DNA from: CAIYZT01 sp031385445
Lineage (GTDB): Bacteria > Pseudomonadota > Alphaproteobacteria > Rhodobacterales > Rhodobacteraceae
Reading direction: 5' to 3'
Assembly: GCA_031385445.1 (NCBI GenBank)
Contig: JANNBM010000033.1
Location: 1-21,789, forward strand
DNA length: 21,789 nucleotides
This document shows positions 13,760 through 21,657 of this stretch, piece after piece. Position 1 is the first letter of the stretch. Each line of letters begins with the position of its first letter. A program made the translations under genes and the position numbers. The notes under the pieces are model-generated. The model saw only the letters and a list, made by a program, of their open reading frames with translations, had not been told where the DNA came from and searched no databases.

Positions 13760-14736
13760 TCGTTGATCCCAAAGCCGTGCCAGTCTCGGGCGAGGGCGGC
13801 ATGCACACGCAGCATCTGTCAGCGGTGCCCGGCGGTTTGACGCAATTTGGCGCCTATGTGGACACCTTGCAACCCGGCGCCTGGTCGGCCAAGCGCCACT
13901 GGCACGAGGCCGAGGATGAATTTGTTCTGGTTCTGGACGGCATAGTGACGCTTCGCGACGACAACGGCCTGACCGATCTGACGCCCGGCGATGCGGTGTG
14001 CTGGCGGCACGGCGATCCCAACGCGCATCATCTGACCAACCGCAGCGACGCACCGTGCCGCTATGTGATCGTGGGCAGCCGGGCGGCGGGGGATGTCTGC
14101 CATTATCCCGATGACGGCAGCCGGCAGGTGAACCTTGGGGCCACATGGCAGGTGCAGGACAAGGACGGCACGGTGCTGCGCGGGGGGGATCTTCCCGCCG
14201 AATTGCGGAACCTGCCGCCACGTTGGGGCACCGCGTTTGATGGCAAACCCATGCCCACGATCATTCGCAAAGGGTCGGTTCCGGGGGTGGGCGGGTCAGG
14301 TTATCCCGCGGGGTTGAATCAGCTTGGGCCGTATATGGCCTATCCTTTGTCCGATGCGGGCGGGCTGACGCAATTTGGCGCCTATACTGAACATCTGATG
14401 CCCGGCAGCCAATCGACGCAGCGCCATTGGCATGAGCAAGAGGACGAGTTCCTTTTTGTGCTTGAGGGCGAGGTGACGGTTATTGAAGACGGCGGCGACC
14501 ATATTTTGACCCCCGGCATGGCGGCCTGTTGGCCGCGCGGTGTGGCCAATGGGCACACCCTGCGCAACCGATCAAACGCCCCGGTTTTCTATGTCGTTGT
14601 CGGCACGCGCCTGCCCGACGAGCGCTGCCATTACCCTGATGTCGATCTGTCGTATTCCCGCAAAGACGGGGTGCGCATCATGGCGCATAAAGACGGCACC
14701 CCCTATTCCGGCTGGCCCAAAGGACCAAAAACATGA
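13756..14736 (+). CDS. Two-domain cupin (bicupin) protein
   Basis: This 326-aa protein has two cupin barrels. Barrel 1 has RHWHEAEDEF (47-56; His48, His50, Glu55) and His91. Barrel 2 has RHWHEQEDEF (223-232; His224, His226, Glu231) and His267. Both barrels keep a full HxHx4E plus His metal set, so both may bind metal. Each starts with GGLTQFGAY and ends in a VGSR/VGTR strand followed by a CHYPD segment; barrel 2 ends with KDGTPYSGWPKGP. The start overlaps the single-cupin stop and the stop overlaps the fadB start, all by ATGA. No signal peptide is seen, so it is probably cytosolic. Function is unknown; the DMSP-lyase tyrosine expected after motif 1 is absent. Confidence 0.87.
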   Translation: MIVDPKAVPVSGEGGMHTQHLSAVPGGLTQFGAYVDTLQPGAWSAKRHWHEAEDEFVLVLDGIVTLRDDNGLTDLTPGDAVCWRHGDPNAHHLTNRSDAPCRYVIVGSRAAGDVCHYPDDGSRQVNLGATWQVQDKDGTVLRGGDLPAELRNLPPRWGTAFDGKPMPTIIRKGSVPGVGGSGYPAGLNQLGPYMAYPLSDAGGLTQFGAYTEHLMPGSQSTQRHWHEQEDEFLFVLEGEVTVIEDGGDHILTPGMAACWPRGVANGHTLRNRSNAPVFYVVVGTRLPDERCHYPDVDLSYSRKDGVRIMAHKDGTPYSGWPKGPKT

Positions 14737-16916
14737 GCGATTTTACAGTTTCAACCGACACTGACGGCGTGGCCACCATCACTTGGGATGTGGCGGCAAA
14801 GTCGATGAACGTCATGTCGACGCAGGCGTTTTCCGATCTGAACGGGATCATTGATGCCTGTCTGGCGGATGCGGCGGTCAGGGGCATCATCCTGACTTCG
14901 GCCAAGAAAGATTTCGCGGGGGGGATGGATCTGAACGTGATCGCGCAGATGCGGGCGGGCGGGGCCCAGGTGATTTTTGACGGCGTGATGGGGATGCACA
15001 AGATCCTGCGCAAGATTGAACTGGCGGGGATGGACCCGAAAACCAAAAAGGGCGGCAAGCCGATTGTGGCGGCGCTGCCGGGCACGGCTTTGGGCATCGG
15101 GCTGGAACTGCCGCTCTCGTGCCACAGGATCATCGCGGCGGATAATCCCAAGGCGAAAATCGGGCTGCCCGAGATCATGGTGGGGATTTTTCCGGGCGCG
15201 GGCGGCACGACGCGGCTGGTGCGCAAGCTGGGCGCTATGGGGGCGGCACCTTACCTGCTGGAGGGCAAGCTGTGCAGTCCGAGCGAGGCCAAGGCGGCCG
15301 GGATCATTGACGAAGTGGTGCCTGCGCAGGAGTTGATGGAGCGGGCCAAGGCGTGGGTTCTGGGCGCGAAAGATGCCGATCTTGTGAAGGTCTGGGACGA
15401 CAAAGGCTATAAAATGCCCGGCGGCAACCCCTATCATCCGGCTGGCTATATGACCTTTGTTGGCGCCAATGCGATGGTGATGGGCAAGACGATGGGGGTT
15501 TACCCGGCGGCAAAGGCGCTGCTGGGCGCGGTGTATGAAGGCGCGCTGGTGCCGTTTGCCGTGGCGCTGAAGGTTGAGGCGCGGCAGTTCACTTCTGTGC
15601 TGATGAACCCATCCTCGACCGCGATGATCCGCAGTCTGTTCATCAACAAAGAGGCGCTGGAAAAGGGGGCGAACCGGCCGACAGTGGCGGACCAGAGCGT
15701 GAAAAGGCTGGGCGTTATTGGCGCGGGGATGATGGGGGCGGGGATCGCTTTTGTCAGCGCCTCGGCGGGGATTGAGGTGGTGCTGATCGATTCAACCGAT
15801 GAGGCGGCGGCGCGGGGGCGCGCCTATTCCGAGGGGCTGCTGGACAAGGGCATCAAGCGCGGCAAGGTCACGGCGGAAAAGAAGGCCGAGGTTCTGGGGC
15901 GGATCACCGCAACGACCGATTACGCGGCGCTCGCGGGCTGCGATCTGGTGGTGGAGGCGGTGTTTGAAGACCCGAAAGTCAAGGCCGGGGTGACGGCTTT
16001 GGTCGATGCAGCGGTCGGCCCCGATTGCATTTTCGCCACCAACACTTCAACCCTGCCGATCTCGGGGCTGGCCAAGGCGAGCGTGCGGCCAGAGCAGTTC
16101 ATCGGCATCCACTTTTTCAGCCCGGTGGACAAGATGATGCTGGTCGAGATTATCCGGGGCAAGGCAACGGGGGACCGCGCCGTGGCCAAGGCGCTGGATT
16201 TCGTGCGGCAGATCCGCAAAACGCCGATCGTGGTGAACGACGCGCGGTTCTTTTACGCCAACCGCTGCATCATTCCCTATCTGAACGAGGGGATGCGCAT
16301 GGTGGCCGAGGGGGTGGACCCGGCACTGGTGGAAGCCGCGGCCAAGCTGGTGGGCATGCCATTGGGGCCGCTGCAACTGGTCGATGAAACCTCGATTGAT
16401 CTGGGGGTGAAGATCGCCAAGGCAACGCGGGCGGCGATGGGCGATGCCTATCCCGATGGCGCGGTGGACGAGGTTTTGTTCTGGATGGCGGATCAGGGCC
16501 GGATGGGCAAAAAGGCCAATGCGGGCTTTTACGCCTATTCGGAAAAGGGCGACCGGGTCGGTCTGTGGGATGGTCTGGCGGCCAGGTTTCCGCAAGGTGC
16601 GCAGCCTGATCTGGGCACGGTGCAGGACCGTTTGCTGATGGCGCAGGTGCTCGAAGCGGTGCGCGCGCTGCAAGACGGTGTGCTGACCGACATCCGCGAG
16701 GGCGATGTCGGCGCGATCCTCGGCTGGGGGTTTGCGCCATGGTCGGGCGGGCCGTTCGGCTGGCTCGATATCATCGGCGCGGCGAAGGCGGTGCAGATTT
16801 GCGAGGCGCTGGAGGCGGCGCATGGGGCACGCTTTGCCGCGCCTGCGATGCTGCGCGAGATGGCGGCGACGGGGGAAACTTTTTACGGTCCAGGCAGCAA
16901 AGCCAAAGCCGCCTGA
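14733..16916 (+). CDS. fadB: Multifunctional enoyl-CoA hydratase / 3-hydroxyacyl-CoA dehydrogenase (FadB type)
   Basis: This 727-aa enzyme carries out two steps of beta-oxidation: hydration of 2-enoyl-CoA and NAD+-dependent oxidation of the 3-hydroxy product. The N-terminal crotonase domain (about 1-200) has SAKKDFAGGMD (56-66) and both catalytic glutamates, Glu125 in ALGIGLE and Glu147 in GLPE. The Rossmann domain starts at GVIGAGMMGAG (327-337), with NTSTL (437-441), and the catalytic His460 in GIHFFSPV with Glu472 after it. The dehydrogenase C-domains occupy about 500-720. AAAGGA at 14719-14724 is 8 bases before the ATG. It ends 3 bases from the convergent GNAT gene. Together with the thiolase in this operon it would form the FadBA complex. 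Confidence 0.95.
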   Translation: MSDFTVSTDTDGVATITWDVAAKSMNVMSTQAFSDLNGIIDACLADAAVRGIILTSAKKDFAGGMDLNVIAQMRAGGAQVIFDGVMGMHKILRKIELAGMDPKTKKGGKPIVAALPGTALGIGLELPLSCHRIIAADNPKAKIGLPEIMVGIFPGAGGTTRLVRKLGAMGAAPYLLEGKLCSPSEAKAAGIIDEVVPAQELMERAKAWVLGAKDADLVKVWDDKGYKMPGGNPYHPAGYMTFVGANAMVMGKTMGVYPAAKALLGAVYEGALVPFAVALKVEARQFTSVLMNPSSTAMIRSLFINKEALEKGANRPTVADQSVKRLGVIGAGMMGAGIAFVSASAGIEVVLIDSTDEAAARGRAYSEGLLDKGIKRGKVTAEKKAEVLGRITATTDYAALAGCDLVVEAVFEDPKVKAGVTALVDAAVGPDCIFATNTSTLPISGLAKASVRPEQFIGIHFFSPVDKMMLVEIIRGKATGDRAVAKALDFVRQIRKTPIVVNDARFFYANRCIIPYLNEGMRMVAEGVDPALVEAAAKLVGMPLGPLQLVDETSIDLGVKIAKATRAAMGDAYPDGAVDEVLFWMADQGRMGKKANAGFYAYSEKGDRVGLWDGLAARFPQGAQPDLGTVQDRLLMAQVLEAVRALQDGVLTDIREGDVGAILGWGFAPWSGGPFGWLDIIGAAKAVQICEALEAAHGARFAAPAMLREMAATGETFYGPGSKAKAA

Positions 16917-16919
16917 GGT

Positions 16920-17471
16920 TTACAGCACGCGGCGCATCAGATGCCGCCGCGTGCCGACCATGCCGATGACTTCAAACCCCAGACGGGCGTAAAAATCGAT
17001 CCGCCCCATGTGCCGGTAACTGGGCGAGGTGTCTTGTACCCCGGTCACTTGCATCACCTCGGCGCCCGCCGCGCCGGCCGCCACCAGTGCCGCCTCCGCC
17101 AGCGCCATGGCGATGCCGTTGCCCCGGCGCGCACGCGGCACATAAAAACACGAAATCGCCCATGTCTTATGCGGGTCCAGATCCTTGGGCCCGCCAAATC
17201 GCGCGAAACTGGCCAGGGGTCCGGTGGAGCACCACCCCGCCGGAGTCTCACCGTCATAGGCCAAAAGACCGATCGGCTCGCCCCCGTTCAGCCGCGCCAA
17301 AAGCTGCGCCTTGCGCGCCGCGTTGCCCGCGGACCCGGCGGGCGCATCCCGCTCTGCCCCGCGCGAACGCCACGCCATGCACCAGCAATAGGACGGGCCG
17401 CCCTTTGCTTCAAACAGGCGGGCGAGGTCGGCAAAGCTTTGCGGTGTCACGGCGCGCACGGTGATGGTCAC
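16920..17471 (-). CDS. GNAT family N-acetyltransferase
   Basis: This 183-aa protein has the GNAT pattern. Strand 4 and the acetyl-CoA loop are at CFYVPRARRGNGIAMAL (108-124; R-R-G-x-G-x-A), and the closing FYARLGFEVIGMVG is near 159-172. The N-terminal SYCWCMAWRSRG (27-38) is a recurrent feature of one uncharacterised GNAT subgroup. The start is GTG at 17471-17469, overlapping the sulfotransferase stop (GTGA), which implies coupled translation. The acceptor (amine, amino acid or protein) cannot be predicted. Its 3' end is 3 bases from the convergent fadB stop, so there is no room for a separate terminator between them. Confidence 0.88.
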   Translation of the reverse strand: MTITVRAVTPQSFADLARLFEAKGGPSYCWCMAWRSRGAERDAPAGSAGNAARKAQLLARLNGGEPIGLLAYDGETPAGWCSTGPLASFARFGGPKDLDPHKTWAISCFYVPRARRGNGIAMALAEAALVAAGAAGAEVMQVTGVQDTSPSYRHMGRIDFYARLGFEVIGMVGTRRHLMRRVL

Positions 17472-18121
17472 GGATCAAACCTGTAACCGAACCGCGCGAT
17501 ATCCTCGGCGCATAGGGATGCCAGCAGATCGGCGGTGGCCCCGTCGTAATACGGCCGGTAATCCGCCTGCCGGGCGGAGGCATTCGCGCGGGCCAAGGGG
17601 CCCAAGGCAAAGCCCAGATGTGCCTCCACCGGGGCAAGATCCCGCTCCAGATGCTCCAGCCGGACAAAAGCCGACGCGCGCTCTGCCCCCGCACCGTCGC
17701 GCAGATAGGCCGCAGCAGGCCAGAGGCGAAACGCAGTCTGGGTTTGCGGATGCGCCAAAAACCCTGCGAAATCATGAGTTTTCGCAAGTCCAACGGCGGG
17801 ATGGGCAAAGCTTTGCATCCGCAGCCAGTGATAGTAGCTGACCGCGCGGTCCCAAGGATTGCGCACGAGGGTGAAGGTGAAAAAGCTGGCGGTTTCCTCC
17901 GCCGAAATCAGTCCCTGAACATCCGCCAAGGTGGAATGTTTCCACAGCCGCCCGGCGGTTTTCACGCTTTTCAGCCGCCCTTTGCGCGCCCGGGCCTTGG
18001 GCGTATCGCCAATCAGAATGTCATCCTTCATCGCCCGCGCTTCCAGCGCAAGGCTAAGCGCGGTGCCCCCCGTCTTGGGAATATGCACAAACACAAACCG
18101 CCGTCCGCGCGAGATGATCAT
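17468..18121 (-). CDS. Sulfotransferase family protein
   Basis: This 217-aa protein has the two PAPS-binding signatures of the Sulfotransferase_2 type. The 5'-phosphosulfate loop is HIPKTGGTAL (13-22) and the 3'-phosphate segment LVRNPWDRAVSYYHW (85-99). KHSTLADVQGL (61-71) between them is typical. Sulfotransferases move sulfate from PAPS to hydroxyl or amine groups of a carbohydrate or lipid; which one is not clear here. I chose the ATG at 18121 because MIISRGRRFVFVHIPKTGGT is the family N-terminus. The frame continues to 18772 through the neighbouring gene as a shadow. No secretion signal or membrane anchor is visible, so it is probably cytosolic. It is co-translated with the GNAT gene. Confidence 0.85.
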   Translation of the reverse strand: MIISRGRRFVFVHIPKTGGTALSLALEARAMKDDILIGDTPKARARKGRLKSVKTAGRLWKHSTLADVQGLISAEETASFFTFTLVRNPWDRAVSYYHWLRMQSFAHPAVGLAKTHDFAGFLAHPQTQTAFRLWPAAAYLRDGAGAERASAFVRLEHLERDLAPVEAHLGFALGPLARANASARQADYRPYYDGATADLLASLCAEDIARFGYRFDP

Positions 18122-18213
18122 GCGCCCATCCCCCCTACATTGCGCCTTCAATGTGGCCCACATCGTCCCTCCCGGAGGGTCCGCAGCCGGGAAAATGCGC
18201 GCGGCCCACCGTG

Positions 18214-19164
18214 CTAGACAGCGTTTGGCAAGGGGCGGCCTTCGTCCCATGCAACAAGGTTCGCAAGCGCCATCATCCCCATATTCTCCCGCACTTCCAG
18301 CGCAGCCGTGCCAAGATGCGGCAGCAGCGTCACGTTTTCCATGGCAATAAGTTCGGGCGGCACGGCGGGTTCGAATTCGTAAACATCCAATCCCGCCCCA
18401 CCGATCTGACCCGCTTGCAAAGCTGCGATCAGTGCCGCTTCGTCCACCACATCGCCGCGCGAAATATTCACGAAAATCGCCTCCGGGCGCATTTTGGCAA
18501 AGGCAGCGGCGTTCATGAGGTGGTGGGTTTCCTTGGACCCGGGCACCGCCACGACCACGATATCGGCCTGCAAAGCCTCGTCCATGCTGACCTGCCGCGC
18601 GGGCACCCCGGCATCCGAAACCGACGAGCGGTTGTGAAAGACGACCGGCATGGCGAACCCCAGATGGCAACGCCTGGCGATGGCTTGGCCGATCCGCCCC
18701 ATGCCGATAATGCCAATCGTGCGGCCGGTGACATTCATGCCCAGCATCTGCACCGGCCCCCAACCAGTCCATTCGCCGCGCCGCAAAACGCGCTCGCCCT
18801 CGCCCGCCCGCCGCGCGGTCATCAAGATCAGCGTCAGGGCGATGTCGGCGGTGGCGTCGGTCACGGCGCCGGGCGTGTTGGACACCGCGATGCCGTGGGC
18901 GCGGGCGGCTGCGGCATCGATATGGTTATAGCCGACACCGAAATTGGCGAGGATGCGCGCGCGGGGGTGGGGAATATCGGCGAAAACTTCGGCCTGAAAC
19001 CGGTCGCCGAGGGTGGGCAGGACGGCGTCAAAATCGCGCAGGGCGGCGCGCAGTTCAGCGGGCGAAAGCACCGCCGTTTCGTCGCGCAGCGTCACATCGA
19101 ACCGGGCATGGGCGGCGCTCAGCACCGTATCCGGCAAGCGCCGGGTGATCAGCAGTTTTTTCAA
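18214..19164 (-). CDS. D-2-hydroxyacid dehydrogenase (glyoxylate/hydroxypyruvate reductase type), TTG start
   Basis: This 316-aa NAD(P)-dependent dehydrogenase is close to D-glycerate dehydrogenase/glyoxylate reductase. The Rossmann motif is IGIIGMGRIG (150-159). Catalytic Arg236 is in NISRGDVVD, Glu265 in LDVYEFEP, and His283 in LPHLGTAA. No ACT domain is present, so it is not a serine-pathway SerA. The start is most likely TTG at 19164-19162. A strong AGGAGG (19179-19174 on the minus strand) lies 9 bases before it, and no ATG or GTG gives a proper N-terminus MKKLLITRRLPD. TTG overlaps the csaA stop (TTGA), so reinitiation after csaA is likely. Reaction: reduction of glyoxylate or hydroxypyruvate to glycolate or glycerate, inferred from family. 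Confidence 0.9.
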   Translation of the reverse strand: MKKLLITRRLPDTVLSAAHARFDVTLRDETAVLSPAELRAALRDFDAVLPTLGDRFQAEVFADIPHPRARILANFGVGYNHIDAAAARAHGIAVSNTPGAVTDATADIALTLILMTARRAGEGERVLRRGEWTGWGPVQMLGMNVTGRTIGIIGMGRIGQAIARRCHLGFAMPVVFHNRSSVSDAGVPARQVSMDEALQADIVVVAVPGSKETHHLMNAAAFAKMRPEAIFVNISRGDVVDEAALIAALQAGQIGGAGLDVYEFEPAVPPELIAMENVTLLPHLGTAALEVRENMGMMALANLVAWDEGRPLPNAV

Positions 19165-19493
19165 AACAGGTTTCCTCCTATGGGAACATCGTGGCCGGGA
19201 CCGATCAGCACCACCTCGCCCGCCGCATCGGGAACGCCCAGCGCCAGCACTTCGGACAGAACCTTGCCGATCTGGCGCGGGGGAAAATTGACGACGGCCA
19301 GGACTTGGCGCCCGATCAGCCCCTCGGGCGTGTAATGGGCGGTGATCTGGGCCGAGGATTTTTTCACCCCCAGATCGCCGCCGAAATCGACCCAAAGCTT
19401 GATCGCGGGTTTGCGCGCTTCGGGGAAGGGTTCGGCCTGAACGATCCGCCCGACCCGGATATCGACCGCCGCGAATTGGTCATAACTGATCAT
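19161..19493 (-). CDS. csaA: CsaA-type tRNA-binding / export chaperone protein
   Basis: This 110-aa protein forms one OB-fold tRNA-binding domain, like the C-terminal part of methionyl-tRNA synthetase. Recognisable segments are VDIRVGRIV (10-18), ARKPAIKLWVDFG (26-38), GVKKSSAQIT (42-51), VVNFPPRQIG (67-76) and SEVLALG (80-86). CsaA was described in Bacillus as a chaperone linked to protein export, but the molecular role in alphaproteobacteria is not settled. The ATG overlaps the proC stop (ATGA) and the stop overlaps the TTG start of the hydroxyacid dehydrogenase. Its last codons contain the ribosome site of that gene. It is therefore a middle member of a coupled three-gene run. Confidence 0.93.
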   Translation of the reverse strand: MISYDQFAAVDIRVGRIVQAEPFPEARKPAIKLWVDFGGDLGVKKSSAQITAHYTPEGLIGRQVLAVVNFPPRQIGKVLSEVLALGVPDAAGEVVLIGPGHDVPIGGNLF

Positions 19494-20302
19494 TGCGACA
19501 ATTCCCGCCCGCGTTCGGTCGCGGCGGCAACGGCGCGCGCCATCAGCGGGGTCAGGCCGGTTTCCGCGTCCATCAGATGCGCAAGCGCGGCAGCGGTGGT
19601 GCCGCCCGGCGAGGTGACGTTGATGCGCAGCTGCGCGGCGGTTTCCAACGCGCGGTGCGCCAGTTCTCCCGCGCCGCAGACGGTTGCGCGGGCCAGTTTC
19701 ATCGCGATCTCGGCCGACAGACCCTGCGCTTGCCCCGCCGCCGCCATCGCCTCGATCAGATGAAACACATAGGCCGGGCCAGAGCCGGACAGCCCGGTGA
19801 CCGCGTCAATCTGCGCCTCATTGTCCAGCCGAACCACCTGCCCGACCGCGAGCATCAGCTCTTCGGCAAGCGCCAGCCCGGCGGCCCCGGCATGGGCGTT
19901 GCCCACGATCCCGGTGATGCCGCGCCCGACCATCGCGGGGGTGTTGGGCATGGTGCGCACGATCGGCGTGCGCGGGCCGAACACCTGTTCAAAGCTGGCG
20001 ATCGAGGTTCCGGCGGCGATGGAAACCACCAGAGTTGTGCCGTTTCCAAACGCCTGAAGCGCGGGCAACGCCGCGCCCATCATCTGCGGTTTGACCGCCA
20101 GCAGTGCCACAGCCGGCGCAGGCGGCACGCCTTTGTTCAGATGCACGCCGCAGGCGGTCAACCAGTCGGTCGGATTGGGTTCCAGCACCCAAACGCTGGC
20201 CGGCGGCAGACCCGCGGCAAGCCATCCGGCCAACAGCGCCGAGCCCATTTTGCCGCATCCCAAAAGCACCAACCCCGCTTGGGCCACCCGTTCCAACGCC
20301 AT
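19490..20302 (-). CDS. proC: Pyrroline-5-carboxylate reductase
   Basis: This 270-aa enzyme reduces pyrroline-5-carboxylate to L-proline with NAD(P)H, the last step of proline synthesis. The Rossmann loop is LLGCGKMGSALLAGW (13-27). Other signatures are MPNTPAMVGRG (118-128), LSGSGPAYVF (171-180) and VTSPGGTTAAAL (229-240). I chose the ATG at 20302 because AGGAGG (20313-20308) lies 5 bases before it; a TTG at 20317 would place the ribosome site inside the gene. It is the first gene of the overlapping run proC-csaA-hydroxyacid dehydrogenase. The ybjN-like gene ends 70 bases upstream in the same orientation, so they may share a transcript. Confidence 0.94.
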   Translation of the reverse strand: MALERVAQAGLVLLGCGKMGSALLAGWLAAGLPPASVWVLEPNPTDWLTACGVHLNKGVPPAPAVALLAVKPQMMGAALPALQAFGNGTTLVVSIAAGTSIASFEQVFGPRTPIVRTMPNTPAMVGRGITGIVGNAHAGAAGLALAEELMLAVGQVVRLDNEAQIDAVTGLSGSGPAYVFHLIEAMAAAGQAQGLSAEIAMKLARATVCGAGELAHRALETAAQLRINVTSPGGTTAAALAHLMDAETGLTPLMARAVAAATERGRELSQ

Positions 20303-20372
20303 GCCATCCTCCTGCAATTGCCAGCAGGGTAAGCGGGGCTTGGCGCGGCTTCAATGCCAGAAATGGGGCGCC

Positions 20373-20876
20373 TTACGCGCGGCCATACGCCTCTGCGATG
20401 GCGACATGCATGGATTCGGCGGGGGTCTTATCGCCCCAGCACACCATCTGAAACGCCGGATAGAACCGTTCAGACGCCAGAACGGCCGAGGAAATCAACC
20501 GGTCAATCTGCTCCGGCCCGGCGATTTGCCCCCCCGCAAGGCACAGGCCATAGCGCCAGACCATCAGCTTTTGGTCTTCCCAATAAGTGAAGGCGCCGGT
20601 CCAGACCATATCGTTGCAGCGGTTCAAAACGTCGTAAAGCGCGGGGCGGCGGTCCTGCGGCGGCTCCATTTCAAAGGTGCAGATCAGGCGCAGGGTTTCG
20701 TCCTGCGGCGACCAGGCGAGGGTCAACGAATAGGTGCGCCACTGGCCTTCGACGGCCATGGCGATCTGATCCTCGGTGACACGGTCAAATTGCCAGGCAT
20801 GCTCGTTGGCCAGAGTCTCAACGATATCAATCGGATGAAGGTCATCCTCGATGAGAAAATCTTCTGCAAGCCCCAT
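20373..20876 (-). CDS. YbjN domain-containing protein
   Basis: This 167-aa protein matches the YbjN family, a two-layer alpha/beta fold related to type III secretion chaperones, with no enzymatic residues. It shows HPIDIVETLANEHAWQFDRV (14-33, only the core IDIVETL is diagnostic), a beta sheet with IAMAVEGQWRTYSLTLAW, the central YDVLNRCNDMVWTGAFTYWE region (81-100) and a C-terminal helix. In E. coli, YbjN overexpression affects motility and stress genes; here its role is unknown. I chose the ATG at 20876 because AAGAGG is 6 bases upstream and the fold starts there. The longer frame to 21116 encodes a basic, unstructured stretch with atypical codons. It lies upstream of proC in an order I recall from other Rhodobacteraceae. 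Confidence 0.85.
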   Translation of the reverse strand: MGLAEDFLIEDDLHPIDIVETLANEHAWQFDRVTEDQIAMAVEGQWRTYSLTLAWSPQDETLRLICTFEMEPPQDRRPALYDVLNRCNDMVWTGAFTYWEDQKLMVWRYGLCLAGGQIAGPEQIDRLISSAVLASERFYPAFQMVCWGDKTPAESMHVAIAEAYGRA

Positions 20877-21166
20877 GACCAACCTCTTGATAGAGCCAAC
20901 GTTCGGCAATGTGCCACTATTGGCTGGGGTGCTGGGCAACAGACGGTGGAGCCTGCACCGTTTCTTACTAGATATGGTGCGACCAAAGCGAAAGCCTGTA
21001 AAGTGATTTGTTGTGCAATCTTCTGTGGACAAGTGGTGTGGCTGTGGCTCGCCACCAGAGTTGGCACAGAATGACAGCAGAGTTGGCAGCAACAGGGTTT
21101 TCATGACGCGACGCAAATAGGGGTGGAATGGATGTCTGTCGACCCCGCTAATACCTCGATAGTCGT
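20877..21166. other. Intergenic region upstream of the ybjN-like gene
   Basis: About 290 bases without a recognisable gene and with visibly lower G+C than the rest of the window. The promoter of the ybjN-like gene should be here on the minus strand, but I see no hexamer pair good enough to call. Frames crossing it on the plus strand are shadows of the genes to the left. Confidence 0.5.
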
Positions 21167-21391
21167 CTATTCCGCTGATGCGAAAACGGACCGGTAGGGA
21201 TGGATTTCTAGGATTTGCTTGAGCAATTCAGACCGCAGGAAGTCAACGTGACTATCCAAGGCTCTATTGGAGCCTGTGGTGCCGGAGACGTGACGAAGCG
21301 CACAGTGAGTGGGATTTTCCGGGGATCCTGGACCATCGGTCCCGGCAGGATCGGGTTCCGCAGTAACCTCTAGGCGCGATCGTGCGCAGGA
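21167..21391 (-). pseudogene. Unassigned open frame, possibly part of a decayed gene
   Basis: This minus-strand frame is open for 74 codons and lacks a convincing start. Its predicted peptide has a protein-like C-terminal half (residues such as ALDSHVDFLRSELLKQIL) with an amphipathic helix, after a Pro/Gly-rich part. Just upstream, a short frame starting at ATG 21420 (MARNFLEAIDPAHDRA) runs into a stop at 21370-21372; a single-base shift would join it to this frame. I do not recognise the family. It could be a frameshifted small gene following the Com-like remnant, or chance. Confidence 0.28.
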
Positions 21392-21400
21392 TCAATCGCT

Positions 21401-21646
21401 TCAAGAAAATTGCGCGCCATTACTCGTCGATTGGGGGGACAAATAGCCACACGAGGCGTCCTTTCCAGCGCGGTCATGCCGCTGCGGGTGTGGGCTCGTT
21501 TCTGGCCTCAGATGATTGAACGCCCGGCATCGCGGGCATTTGATGGACAGCGCCCCTTTCAGGGCGCCGTCCTTGAGCTTGAATAAACGCCATTCACGAA
21601 GCGGCTGGCCTTGGGGTGCGATCTGGCGCGGCGCGGCAGAGGTTTG
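21401..21646 (-). pseudogene. Com-like (phage Mu translational regulator) gene remnant
   Basis: This minus-strand frame encodes a peptide with FKLKDGALKGALSIKCPRC followed by RAFNHLRPETSPHPQR and, later, DASCGYLSP. The stretch G-A-L-x-G-x-L-x-I-K-C-P-R-C-x-x-x-N-H-L-R-P is the hallmark of Com, the small zinc-finger protein that in phage Mu activates translation of the mom DNA-modification gene. Intact Com has a second Cys-x-x-Cys knuckle at its N-terminus; here that part is missing, there is no start codon in frame, and a stop (21649-21647) precedes it. It is therefore probably a decayed gene left by a Mu-like prophage or a solitary com. It lies 11 bases after the enoyl-CoA hydratase stop. 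Identification is from pattern memory, not a search. Confidence 0.5.
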
Positions 21647-21657
21647 TCATCGTCACC

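Noticed and set aside
13289..14736. Cupin genes as DMSP lyases (DddQ/DddW-like), with the acyl-CoA dehydrogenase as DmdC
   Set aside because: The motif has HxHx4E, but the tyrosine expected a few residues later in DMSP lyases is Val or Phe in all three barrels, and lengths and flanks differ. The dehydrogenase size fits DmdC but also many other enzymes, and no dmdA/dmdB gene is present.
18122..18772. Extension of the sulfotransferase frame to 18772
   Set aside because: It overlaps the hydroxyacid dehydrogenase on the same strand and reads as an out-of-frame shadow; the PAPS-loop N-terminus starts at 18121.
20877..21116. N-terminal extension of the ybjN-like gene to 21116
   Set aside because: The extension has atypical codons and no fold; AAGAGG is correctly placed before the ATG at 20876.
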